Shown here one piece after another: positions 1 to 7,407 of a stretch of 11,302 bases of DNA. The stretch comes from Myxococcales bacterium (lineage in GTDB: Bacteria; Myxococcota; Polyangia; Polyangiales; Polyangiaceae). The DNA lies in the NCBI GenBank assembly GCA_020430865.1, contig JAGQIY010001027.1:1-11302 (forward strand), in the 5' to 3' direction. A program made the position numbers and the translations under genes. Each line of letters starts with the position of its first letter. The stretch's first letter is position 1. The notes under the pieces were generated by a model that had not been told where the DNA came from, searched no databases, and saw nothing but the letters and a program-made list of their open reading frames with translations.

Positions 1-144
1 CAGGGCGAGCGCCTCACCGTCGCCGATGCGGGCGGTCAGGTTGACGCCGTCGACGACGACGTCGAACAGGCCATAGAGCGGCGCGAGGGCGGCATTGGGG
101 GCGTTTTCGGGGCGCGGACGAACGACGACATGAAGGGCCGACAT
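1..144 (-). CDS. N-terminal fragment of an unidentified protein (48 codons in window)
   Basis: Reading the minus strand from an ATG at 144-142 gives 48 open codons that run off the left edge. The peptide begins MSALHVVVRPRPENAPNAAL and continues with LYGLFDVVVDGVNLTARIGDG. It alternates hydrophobic and polar residues as a folded beta-rich domain would. Third positions are almost all G or C, unlike the Arg-rich translation of the overlapping frame, so I take this frame as coding. A TANNNT box (TACGAT on the minus strand) lies 8 nt upstream of the ATG, supporting this start. I do not recognise the family. The gene is divergent from the membrane glycosyltransferase, with a 107-bp shared upstream region. 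Confidence 0.6.
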   Translation of the reverse strand, partial: MSALHVVVRPRPENAPNAALAPLYGLFDVVVDGVNLTARIGDGEALAL

Positions 145-152
145 GTGGGCCC

Positions 153-181
153 ATCGTAGGTAGTCGCGGCGGATTTCCTAA
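153..181 (-). promoter_or_regulatory. Candidate promoter for the minus-strand gene at the left edge
   Basis: On the minus strand a TACGAT (-10-like, 4 of 6 to TATAAT, positions 158-153) is preceded after 17 nt by TTAGGA (weak -35-like, 181-176). The -10 box ends only 8 nt before the ATG at 144, so a transcript would start at or next to the start codon. The -35 match is poor; support rests mainly on the rarity of TANNNT in this GC-rich DNA and on its distance from the start. Confidence 0.3.
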
Positions 182-251
182 CTTTTGAGACGGGATCGCC
201 GGGTTTTGGACACACCGGGCCAATCGAGTTAGGGACGCCCCGGACGGAGTT

Positions 252-1661
252 ATGGAAGTGCCGAGGCTAGCCTGGCTCTATGGAGCGTTGCTGGGCGCGG
301 CGGGGCTACTCGTGTGCTGGGGCTTCGCCGTCGATGACGCGCTCATTTCCGCACGGATGGCGTCTAGCCTGGCCTCTGGCATCGGCTACCGCTTCAATCC
401 CCACGGAGACGTCGTCGACGCGGTGACGCCCCTCGGTTACGCGCACCTGCTCAGCCTGAGCGGCGCGCAAACTCCCCTCGGCGCCTTGCGATTCGCGCGC
501 TGGCTCGGCGCGGGGGTCTACGTCTTGGCCTGGGCACGGCTCGGTCGGCTCGTGCTGCGATCCGGAGGCATCGGTGGGTGGTTGCTCGCCGCCCTGTTGG
601 CGTTCGCGCCAGTCGCCGCGACCTGGGCCAGCACCGGGATGGAGACACCGCTGGTGTTCGGGCTCTTGGTCCTGGGCCTGGGGGGAGGGGACGCGCCCGA
701 GTCGAGACGCGTGGCGCTGTCGTCGAGTCTCGCGCTGGGTATCGCCGCCGCCTGGCGTCCGGAGCTCCTGGCGTGCGTCGGCGTGTTGCTGCTGGAGCGC
801 GCGAGCCGGGAGCAGGGCGTGCGCCGCGTGTTGCCGCTCGTCGTCGGGCTCGTACCGACGCTCCTCGTGGTGGCGCTGCGCAGCAGCTACTTCGGGAGAC
901 CGATGCCGCTCAGCGTGCTGGCGAAGCCGAGCGACTTGGAGCACGGCCTGCGCTACGCGCTGGGTGGCTGGATCCTGGCTGGGCTTCCGCTGTGCGTGCT
1001 CGCGCCGCGCGCGTGGTCGAAGCTCTCGCCGCGCCTGCGCTGGTGGACGGCGGCGCTGTTCGCGCACGCCGTCGCGCTGCTGCTCGCTGGCGGCGACTGG
1101 ATGGCGCTGTTTCGGCTCTACGTTCCGGTGCTGCCGCTTGCACTGGTCGTCGCCGTGGGGATCTGGCAGCGCGCGGCGCGCTGGACGTCGCTGCTTCGAT
1201 ATGTGCTCGCCGTGTCGTCGGTTGGTGCGCTCTGGTGGCAAGGCGGATGGCAAGCGCGTCACGTGATGCGCGATCGCCTGGCGCTGATGGACGCCGCGCG
1301 GCCGTTGCTCGCGGGGCACCGCGTGGCCAGCGTCGACATCGGCTGGGTCGGCGCCGTTGGGCCCGAGGCGGTGATCGATTTGGCTGGCGTTGCGGATCCG
1401 AGCATCGCGGTGCTTCCGGGAGGACACACCAGCAAGCGCATCGACCCGCAGTTGTTCGAGCGACGGCGGGTCGATCGGCTGGTCGTGCTGTGCACCAGCG
1501 GACCTCACCCCAAACAAGCCTCGGAGATCCAGCCAGCGCGCCAGGTCGAGGCGCGAATGCTGAATCAAGCTAGAGACTTGGGATTGAAACTTGAAGCGGT
1601 GCTCGAGGTGCCGAGCGGTGCCATTCGGTACTGCATCGTGAGCTCGAAGCCTGCGTCGTAA
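252..1661 (+). CDS. Polytopic GT-C-fold glycosyltransferase (lipid-sugar-donor type)
   Basis: A 469-residue integral membrane protein with about 8-10 hydrophobic segments, the first near residues 6-24. Several features match bacterial GT-C glycosyltransferases of the ArnT/arabinofuranosyltransferase-like kind. These are an Asp-Asp pair just after the first helix (D28-D29, in VDDALISARMASSL), a TGMETPL segment (128-134), GGDWMALFRLYVPVLPL (280-296), and a soluble C-terminal stretch with VDIGWVGAVGPEAVIDLAGV (361-380). In this superfamily the acidic pair after helix 1 is the catalytic or metal-binding site. Such enzymes use polyprenyl-phosphate sugars and act on the periplasmic face. Donor and acceptor cannot be deduced, and no glycan gene cluster surrounds it. 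The ATG at 252 has GGAG only 2 nt upstream, so initiation is not well explained. It converges on the kinase gene with 74 bp between stops. Confidence 0.75.
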   Translation: MEVPRLAWLYGALLGAAGLLVCWGFAVDDALISARMASSLASGIGYRFNPHGDVVDAVTPLGYAHLLSLSGAQTPLGALRFARWLGAGVYVLAWARLGRLVLRSGGIGGWLLAALLAFAPVAATWASTGMETPLVFGLLVLGLGGGDAPESRRVALSSSLALGIAAAWRPELLACVGVLLLERASREQGVRRVLPLVVGLVPTLLVVALRSSYFGRPMPLSVLAKPSDLEHGLRYALGGWILAGLPLCVLAPRAWSKLSPRLRWWTAALFAHAVALLLAGGDWMALFRLYVPVLPLALVVAVGIWQRAARWTSLLRYVLAVSSVGALWWQGGWQARHVMRDRLALMDAARPLLAGHRVASVDIGWVGAVGPEAVIDLAGVADPSIAVLPGGHTSKRIDPQLFERRRVDRLVVLCTSGPHPKQASEIQPARQVEARMLNQARDLGLKLEAVLEVPSGAIRYCIVSSKPAS

Positions 1662-1735
1662 GCGCGCGGAGCCGCTCGCAACCTGCCGGAAGCGCGGACT
1701 CTTGGCAGCTGCTGGCGCGTCGGCGAGGCGTTCGT

Positions 1736-3457
1736 TCAGCCCGCCGCGCCAGCGGAATCGGCGTCCTCGGTCGGCGTCGCCAGCAGCGCTGGATCCTGCA
1801 AGGCCTCCCTGAACGCACGCGCGTCGGCGAAGCGATCCGCTGGATTTGGCGCCATGGCGCGATCAATGAGCTGGCGCCACGCCGCGGGAATTGGGTGCCG
1901 TGCGCGCTGGACGCCGCTCGGCTGTTCCGTGGCCGCGGTTGGCCAGCGATCGCTCCCGCCGAGGGGCGGCGCCGAGCCACACAAGCACTCGTAGATCACG
2001 CCTCCGAGCGCGAATAGATCCGAGCGCAGGTCGATCTCCAGCCCCTGCTCCTGTTCTGGCGACATGTAGCCCGGGGTGCCGAGGGGCGTGCCCATGTTGG
2101 TGATGCGGGTCTCGGCCCACTCGATGCGTGCGACGCCGAAATCGAGCAGCTTCACCACCGGAGGATCTCCGCTCTCGGTCATTCCTGGGCCGGGTCGACA
2201 TAGGAAGATGTTGCTGGGCTTCAGATCACGATGAATCACCCCTGCGGCGTGCACCGCCTCGAGGGCGTCACAGATCTCGATGGCGACCTGGCGCACGAGC
2301 TCCGCGGGCAGCACCCCCACGCGCAGCAGACGCTTGCCGAGGGGTTCGCCGAACAGGCGCTCCATCACCAGGTAGCTGGTTCCGTCCGGCAAGTGACCGT
2401 CGTCGTAGACCTCCACCACGTTGGGGTGCCAGGCTAGGCCGAGCGCTGCCGCCTCACGGCGCAGGCGATCGGCAGCGACCGTGTCGTGAGCCACCGGGGT
2501 GCGCAGCAGCTTGATTGCGACGACGCCGCCGTCGTTGAGCCGGATCGCCTCGAAGATGGCCCCGCTCGCCCCCATCCCCAGCTGCTCACCGAGTCGATAC
2601 TGCCCCGCGACGACTGCACCGGGGCGATAGCCCATCTCCGAGCGCTCGCGGGTCTCGCGCAAGGTCGCCAGGCGCTCCAGCGCCTGGATTCGGATCAGCT
2701 GAGCGCGCGATGCAGCCCTGCGGCGAGACTCGAGCACCGCCCCATGGCCGCCCAGGGCGCCGAGCGCGGCCCCGACGATGGCACCTGCCGCGGACAAGGT
2801 CGCCGCGTGCGTCGCAGGCCAGACTCCGAGGGGCACCAGGCCGCCCACGATCGCGGCGCCAGCCAGCGTGGGCCAGCCCGCGGCTTCGCCCCAGCGCACC
2901 TCGAACTCGACGGAGCGCGGCTCCTGCTCGAGCTCGGTGGAGATCACCCGAACATTTCCGCGCGGCCATCCGAAGAGCATCGGCACCGCGGAGAGCTCGG
3001 CGGCGCGAGCGAGACCGCACAATCCGTCGCGCTCGTAGGCCGGATCGTGCAGCAGCGGGAGTCGTCCACGCCAGTAGCCGGGACGCAGCTCCAAGGTCTC
3101 CCAGCGCTCCGGCTGCGCGTCGTCGCTGCCGTGCGCGTCGAGCTGCGCGTACGCGTCTTCGGGCGTGGTCGTCCCGCGCAGCACGCGCGTCCAGACGCCG
3201 ATGGTCTCGCGGTCGACGATCTCCGGAGCGACCTCCAGGATGGCTTCGCGGCCCCAGCGCGATGCGAACGCGACCAGCGCCGCGTGCCAGCGCTCGAGAG
3301 GGATCGGTCGCGTCTCGTCGTCGATGTACTCGCGATCCAGGCGCGTCTTCAGCAGGAAGGCATCGGCGTCTGCGCGACCGTGGCGCCGCTGCACGTGCAG
3401 GAGCAGCGCCTTGATACGCGCGGCGATGGTCGTCCCGCCCCCTTCCTTCCGCTGCAC
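1736..3457 (-). CDS. Membrane-anchored Ser/Thr protein kinase with N-terminal sensor-like module
   Basis: 573 residues from a GTG at 3457. Residues about 287-550 form a Hanks-type kinase. The sequence shows a Gly loop GMGASG (294-299), Lys316 in VAIK, HRDLKPSN (409-416, catalytic Asp411), DFG (439-441), and GTPGYMSPEQ (460-469) as activation segment and APE-like motif. All catalytic residues are present, so it should be active. Residues 1-190 form a separate soluble module; its end (GLARAAELSAVPMLFGWP, then FEVRW) resembles sensory domains of the heme-NO-binding/V4R-like type found before bacterial cyclases and kinases. That match is from memory and is tentative. Two hydrophobic segments (about 196-213 and 218-240) joined by a very short loop form a membrane hairpin, followed by a charged, possibly coiled-coil linker (244-273). 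Both ends would be cytoplasmic. No ATG exists near the N-terminus, and an AGGTTA/TAACCT box 7 nt upstream fits the GTG start. Confidence 0.9.
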   Translation of the reverse strand: MQRKEGGGTTIAARIKALLLHVQRRHGRADADAFLLKTRLDREYIDDETRPIPLERWHAALVAFASRWGREAILEVAPEIVDRETIGVWTRVLRGTTTPEDAYAQLDAHGSDDAQPERWETLELRPGYWRGRLPLLHDPAYERDGLCGLARAAELSAVPMLFGWPRGNVRVISTELEQEPRSVEFEVRWGEAAGWPTLAGAAIVGGLVPLGVWPATHAATLSAAGAIVGAALGALGGHGAVLESRRRAASRAQLIRIQALERLATLRETRERSEMGYRPGAVVAGQYRLGEQLGMGASGAIFEAIRLNDGGVVAIKLLRTPVAHDTVAADRLRREAAALGLAWHPNVVEVYDDGHLPDGTSYLVMERLFGEPLGKRLLRVGVLPAELVRQVAIEICDALEAVHAAGVIHRDLKPSNIFLCRPGPGMTESGDPPVVKLLDFGVARIEWAETRITNMGTPLGTPGYMSPEQEQGLEIDLRSDLFALGGVIYECLCGSAPPLGGSDRWPTAATEQPSGVQRARHPIPAAWRQLIDRAMAPNPADRFADARAFREALQDPALLATPTEDADSAGAAG

Positions 3458-3464
3458 GGGTCAC

Positions 3465-3515
3465 AGGTTAGTACAGGGCGCGCGGAATACACCCCTGGTC
3501 TTTCCCTGTTTTCAC
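3465..3515 (-). promoter_or_regulatory. Candidate promoter elements upstream of the kinase gene
   Basis: Two alternatives can be read on the minus strand. TAACCT (3470-3465) lies 7 nt before the GTG start and would give a leaderless message, but has no convincing -35. TGTATT (3491-3486), with GTGAAA (3515-3510) at 18-nt spacing, would give a leader of about 20 nt. No Shine-Dalgarno sequence is visible before the GTG, which favours the first option. Neither is close to consensus. Confidence 0.25.
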
Positions 3516-3600
3516 GCCCAGCCGCGCCGAGCCCGGTGGGTGGTGGCACGACCCCGCGGTTCTCGAGACTGGGAAACATCGCCCCGGTCTTTGCCACGAG

Positions 3601-6099
3601 GTGTTCGGCGGGGTTGGGGGTGAGGTCCAGCGCCTGGCTCCGCAAGCATCGAGTGGCGGTTGCCTTGGCGAGCACTTCGGCGCACGGTCTCGATGCGTTT
3701 TGGCCACCCAGCTCCGCTCGTCGGCTCCGGCCCCCGGTCGTTTGACCCAGCAGCTTCGCCACTGGCTGGGGCGGGCCGAGGTGTTGGCGCGAGGCGGGGA
3801 GAAGCTCCGGTTGCGCGCCGAGACTGCGCTGAAGGACGACCGCCCCTGGGACGCACTGGCCGCCGCGCGGGAGCTGCTGGACCTGGTCCCCGACTCGCTT
3901 CAGGGGCAGTCCCTGTGGGCGGAGAGCGCCGAGGCGGCTGGGCTCGACGAGGAGGCTGTGGAGGCGCTGGAGGGCCTCGTCCGACGCGTGCCCTTCCGGG
4001 CCGACGTCTGGTTGCGTCTCGCTCAGGCACGAGCGCGGTCCGGGAGGTCGCCTCGCGGCGCCCTGGAGCGCGCTGTAGTGGAGGCCTGGCCAGTCGACGC
4101 GAGTGATGCCGCGCGGATATGGCTATGCGACCTGGACCAGTGGCGCGGAGACGTGGAGCGAGCAGAGCGCTGGCTCGAGCGCTGCTCGCCGGAGCTGCGC
4201 AAGCAGCCTGCCTGGGGCTGGCGTCAGGTGGAGGTGCTGCTGGACACCGGGCGTCGCCAGGAGGCGCTGGAGCGCGCCGCCGATCTGCCCCAGCCCGAGA
4301 CCCTCGACGGCCCTGGCTGGCTGGTGCAGGCCAAGCTGTGGGCGGCCCAGGGCAACCCCGCCGCGGACTGGGCGCTGGAGCGCGCTCTGAGCCTCGAGGC
4401 GCCGCGCTCGGGGCCCGTGGTCGCGCAGTACCTGGTGGAGCGCCAGGATGCGCTGTTCGTGTCGCGTATCCGCGAGGTAGTAAACGCCTTCGGCTGGCAG
4501 GCGCACCCTGGTTGGCAAGCCGCCTTCGCGGAGGCCGAGGGACGCCTGGACGACGCCTTGGCGGCCCTGGCTCGCGGCGCGCGCGAGGACCCCGATGTAC
4601 CCTGGCTCCTGCGCTACGCCCGCGTGGCAGCGAGCCGGCGCAGCTTCGACGCGCTCGCGGAGGCGGGGCGGGGCCTCGCGGCGCTGGGCGCCGAGCTGCC
4701 TCGGGACCTGGCGCTGGTCCTGAGCTTGCGGGAGGCCACGCCCGCGGCGCGGCTGGATGGCTTGCTGGCCCTGGAGACCAGCGGCTGGAGCCGCGAGTTG
4801 CTCGACCAGGCGCTGCGCGATCTCACCGAGCCGCCGCGCTGGGGCGAGCTGCTCGAGTGGCTTGGCGGGCTGGCGTTCGAGGTCGGGGCACTGGCCCTGC
4901 GCCGCGACCTCGAGAGCCTGAACGTCGAGCTCGAGCGACCGCTTCGCGTCGCAGTGGTTGGCGAGTTCAACGCCGGGAAGTCCTCGTTCATCAACGCCTG
5001 GCTCGGTGAGTCGGTGGCGCCAGTGGGCGTGATCCCCACGACGGCGAAGACTCATCGCCTGGCTTGGGCGCCGGATCCCTACGTCCGCATCGAGCTGACG
5101 AGCGGTCTCGAGCGCGTCGTCCCTCACGCCGAGCTGACCCGCGAGCTAGCTGCGACGGAGGACGTGAAGCGCGTGGTGATCTTCGCGCCCCACGAGAGCC
5201 TGCAGCACGTGGAGCTGATCGACACCCCGGGCTTCAACTCTGGCGACGACAAGCACACGGACGAGGTCACCGCCGCCCTCGGTGAAGCCCACGTCGCGCT
5301 CTGGTTGGTCGACGCCAGTCAGCCCCTCAAGGCGTCCGAGCGCGATCGGATGCATGCGATCCAGCGCCTCGGCCTGCCGCTGGTGGTCGTGGTGAACAAG
5401 CTCGACCGGCTCGTCGACGAGCAACGGACGGGGGTCATCGAGCACGTGCGACAGGCGCTGGACGAGCAAGCCATCGGCGTCGAGTATCCTCTGATCGGAG
5501 TTTCCGCGCGGCAGGCGATTGAGCCAGCCCAGCGCGTGTTGTCCGGCTGGGAGCAGGTGGAGTCCTTGCTGGATCGTCTGCGGCAGGACGCGGGCCGGTT
5601 GAAGGACCGGGCGTTGCTCGGGCGCCTGAAGCAGGTCTTGAGGCGCTGGCGCGCGAGCTCGGCGGAGGTCGAAGCCGCCGAGCCAGTCGAGTCGCAGATC
5701 AAGCCGGGTGCGCTCGACTCGAGTCTGGTTCAGGCGCTGACGCGCCTGGAGCAGGATCTGCAGCCACTACCCGGGGGCGAACTGGAGAGCCGAGCAAGGG
5801 CCTACGCTGCGCGCCGAGCGGAGCAACGAGTCCTCGAGGCGCTCAGGGAGCTGGGGCTGCCGCGCAGCGCCCAGCAACGAGCCGCCGGGTGGGCGCTCGG
5901 AGCCTGGCCGCGACTGAAAGCGGCGGTGCGCGCCGCGGGGCTCGAAGATACGTCCCTCGGCGAGCGGCGCGCGGAGCTGGTCGACGAGCTTCGAGGACTC
6001 CTCGAACGCGACCTCGAGCTGCAGCGGAGCTCGGCACCCGAGCGCGAGGCGAGCCAGATCCTGCGGCGCTTCGCGGAGCACATGAGCGGCGAGTCGTGA
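3601..6099 (+). CDS. Dynamin/Era-like GTPase with N-terminal TPR-like helical region
   Basis: Up to 832 residues (numbered from the outermost start, GTG 3601). The central G domain is complete: G1 GEFNAGKSS (454-462), a Thr pair for G2 in IPTTAKT (479-484), G3 DTPG (541-544), G4 NKLD (599-602), and G5-like VSA (634-636). The wording of G1 and G2, with VAPVGVIPTT (472-481), is typical of dynamin-family and Era-like bacterial GTPases. Residues about 60-445 are helical with TPR-like pairs, e.g. 78-142. The last 170 residues are charged and helical, stalk-like, with no transmembrane helix. The start is uncertain: there is no ATG in the N-terminal region, candidates are GTG 3601, TTG 3700, TTG 3742 and GTG 3781, and third-position GC rises after about 3700, so the true start is probably 3700-3781. 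It lies 49 bp before the LPS-transport pair. GTP-driven membrane remodelling is an inference from the family; its partner is unknown. Confidence 0.85.
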   Translation: MFGGVGGEVQRLAPQASSGGCLGEHFGARSRCVLATQLRSSAPAPGRLTQQLRHWLGRAEVLARGGEKLRLRAETALKDDRPWDALAAARELLDLVPDSLQGQSLWAESAEAAGLDEEAVEALEGLVRRVPFRADVWLRLAQARARSGRSPRGALERAVVEAWPVDASDAARIWLCDLDQWRGDVERAERWLERCSPELRKQPAWGWRQVEVLLDTGRRQEALERAADLPQPETLDGPGWLVQAKLWAAQGNPAADWALERALSLEAPRSGPVVAQYLVERQDALFVSRIREVVNAFGWQAHPGWQAAFAEAEGRLDDALAALARGAREDPDVPWLLRYARVAASRRSFDALAEAGRGLAALGAELPRDLALVLSLREATPAARLDGLLALETSGWSRELLDQALRDLTEPPRWGELLEWLGGLAFEVGALALRRDLESLNVELERPLRVAVVGEFNAGKSSFINAWLGESVAPVGVIPTTAKTHRLAWAPDPYVRIELTSGLERVVPHAELTRELAATEDVKRVVIFAPHESLQHVELIDTPGFNSGDDKHTDEVTAALGEAHVALWLVDASQPLKASERDRMHAIQRLGLPLVVVVNKLDRLVDEQRTGVIEHVRQALDEQAIGVEYPLIGVSARQAIEPAQRVLSGWEQVESLLDRLRQDAGRLKDRALLGRLKQVLRRWRASSAEVEAAEPVESQIKPGALDSSLVQALTRLEQDLQPLPGGELESRARAYAARRAEQRVLEALRELGLPRSAQQRAAGWALGAWPRLKAAVRAAGLEDTSLGERRAELVDELRGLLERDLELQRSSAPEREASQILRRFAEHMSGES

Positions 6100-6106
6100 G
6101 AGCGTG

Positions 6107-6139
6107 GGGCTTTGGCAGCCCGTGACAATCCGCTAGGCT
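6107..6139 (+). promoter_or_regulatory. Candidate sigma-70-type promoter with overlapping dyad, upstream of the OstA-family gene
   Basis: TTGGCA (6112-6117, 5 of 6 to TTGACA), a 16-nt spacer, then TAGGCT (6134-6139; first, second and last positions conserved). The -10 box ends 9 nt before the ATG at 6149, so the predicted transcript begins within a few bases of the start codon. A perfect 5-bp inverted repeat, GGGCT/AGCCC with a 5-nt loop (6107-6121), covers the -35. It could be an operator or a weak hairpin after the GTPase gene, but no T-run follows it. Confidence 0.45.
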
Positions 6140-6148
6140 CCGGCCGTC

Positions 6149-6679
6149 ATGGTTCTGCTCCAGCGCTCACGGCTCTCCCAGAGGCGAAGTCTGGTCGGAG
6201 TGCTCTGCGGCACCGCGATCGTGGTGCTCGGCCTCGCGCTGTGGCTCGAGCCGCGCCCGGCGGAGGCGCTGCCTCTGGCGACGGTCGAGGGCAAGGTGCT
6301 CGAGCTCAAGGCAGACAGCTTGGACCTCGATCTGGAAGCTGGGACGGCCACGCTGCAGGGGCACGTGCGCGCGGAGCTGGGCAAGCTCGAGCTGCGGGCG
6401 AAGCGTGTGGAGCTGGAGTACGACGACGCGCCGAAGGTGCGACGAGTGCGAGCCGTTGGCGGTGTCAGCGCTTGGTACGACGGATCCAGAGTCCAGGCCG
6501 AGCGGCTCGAGGTGGATCTCGCCAAGCAGGAAGCCGAGCTCACCGGGGGCGTCGAGGTGCGCCGTGGCAAGAGCAAGCTCAAGGCGGCTCGCGCGCGCAT
6601 CGACCTGCAGACGAAGAAGCTCAAGCTCGAGCAGGTCAGTGGGTCGTTCGCCGTGGAGTCGGTGAGCAAGCAGCCGTGA
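6149..6679 (+). CDS. lptA: OstA-fold LPS transport protein (LptA/LptC type)
   Basis: 176 residues. Residues 15-32 are hydrophobic, followed by LEPRPAEA (33-40). This could be a signal peptide cleaved after Ala40 (periplasmic LptA) or an uncleaved anchor (LptC). Residues about 46-170 have the repeating beta-strand pattern of the OstA/LptA beta-jellyroll. Examples are LELKADSLDLDLEAGTATLQ (51-70), VRAVGGVSAWYDGSRVQAERL (100-120) and AELTGGVEVRRGKSKLKAARA (129-149), where '..A..l.....l.G.v.v......l.a..' units recur. In the Lpt machine such proteins form the bridge passing lipopolysaccharide across the periplasm. The family call is helped by the next gene, lptB, whose GTG overlaps this stop codon in a GTGA (6676-6679), implying coupled translation. 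Whether it is LptA or LptC cannot be settled here; no second OstA gene is present in the window. Confidence 0.75.
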   Translation: MVLLQRSRLSQRRSLVGVLCGTAIVVLGLALWLEPRPAEALPLATVEGKVLELKADSLDLDLEAGTATLQGHVRAELGKLELRAKRVELEYDDAPKVRRVRAVGGVSAWYDGSRVQAERLEVDLAKQEAELTGGVEVRRGKSKLKAARARIDLQTKKLKLEQVSGSFAVESVSKQP

Positions 6680-7389
6680 GCGGGGCCCCGGGGCGCGACG
6701 TACGGCTCGAGTGCCGTGATCTGCACCTCAGCCTGGGGAGGCGACCGATCCTCGCGGATGTTTCGTTCCGTGTGGAAGCGGGGGAGGTGCTGGGCGTGCT
6801 GGGGCCCAGCGGCGCCGGCAAGAGCAGCCTGTTCAAGCTGCTGGCGGGGGAACTGCCGCAGCACGCGGGCAGCGTGCGTCTCGCGGATCGCGACGTGACG
6901 CCGCTACCGCTGTGGAGGCGCGCACGCCTCGGGCTCGGTTACCTGCCACAGACACCCAGCGTTCTGTTCGAGCTCAGCGTGGAGCAGAACCTGCGCACCT
7001 TCGCGCAGGTCACGGGTCGATCCCTGGACGTGCAGGAGTGGGCGAGGCGCGTCGGACTGACGGAACAGCTGCGCACGCCCGCGCAGCGCCTCTCCGGAGG
7101 CGAGCGACGGCGCCTCGAGCTGGCGCGAGCGCTGATCGCCGAGCCCCAGGTGCTGCTGTGTGACGAGCCCTTCAGCGGCGTGGACCCGAAGAGCGCCGAA
7201 CTCCTCGCACGCTGCCTCAAGCAGCTTGCCGACGGCGGAGCGGCCGTGGTGATCTCCGATCATCGCGTGCGCGAGGCGCTCGAGCTGTGTCAGCGTGCGC
7301 TGCTGTTGATCGACGGTCGGGCGGAGCTCGAGGTCGCTGCGAGCGAGTTTGCGAGGCACCCGTTGGTGCGTGAGCGGTACCTCGGCTGA
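6676..7389 (+). CDS. lptB: LPS export ABC transporter ATP-binding protein LptB
   Basis: 237 residues from the GTG at 6676, which overlaps the previous stop by 4 bp. All ABC-ATPase motifs are present: Walker A GPSGAGKSS (43-51), Q-loop Gln92 in YLPQ, signature LSGGE (139-143), Walker B VLLCDE (159-164) with catalytic Glu164, EPFSGVDP (164-171), and H-loop His196 in SDH. The wording EPFSGVDP and ISDHRVREALELCQRALLLIDG (193-214) is typical of LptB rather than other ABC ATPases. LptB works as a dimer under LptF/LptG at the inner membrane, powering lipopolysaccharide extraction. Length is normal for the family (about 240). Placement directly before rpoN is the classic Gram-negative arrangement. 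Open reading in this frame extends upstream through the OstA gene, but the conserved protein begins here. Confidence 0.93.
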   Translation: MSGAPGRDVRLECRDLHLSLGRRPILADVSFRVEAGEVLGVLGPSGAGKSSLFKLLAGELPQHAGSVRLADRDVTPLPLWRRARLGLGYLPQTPSVLFELSVEQNLRTFAQVTGRSLDVQEWARRVGLTEQLRTPAQRLSGGERRRLELARALIAEPQVLLCDEPFSGVDPKSAELLARCLKQLADGGAAVVISDHRVREALELCQRALLLIDGRAELEVAASEFARHPLVRERYLG

Positions 7390-7407
7390 GTCGCCCTTGC
7401 AGCGTTG

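Noticed and set aside
306..1568. 420-codon open frame antisense to the glycosyltransferase gene
   Set aside because: The product is Arg/Gln/His/Pro-rich and low complexity, typical of shadow frames; the opposite strand encodes a coherent membrane protein.
1662..1735. Bidirectional terminator between the convergent glycosyltransferase and kinase genes
   Set aside because: Only short GC-rich dyads without T-runs on either strand are visible, too weak to call.
3544..3558. TGGCACG, a perfect -24 element of a sigma-54 promoter, in the gap before the GTPase
   Set aside because: The GC that would serve as -12 element is 1 bp too close and lacks the preceding TT; no full TGGCAC-N5-TTGC site was found in the window.
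2486..3745. 419-codon plus-strand open frame over the kinase gene
   Set aside because: It overlaps the kinase and its sensor module antisense, with no recognisable motif.
6112..6675. In-frame upstream extension of lptB through the OstA gene
   Set aside because: The extended residues are Arg/Gly/Ala-rich shadow sequence; the OstA protein in the other frame is clearly the coding one, and the GTGA overlap gives a natural lptB start.
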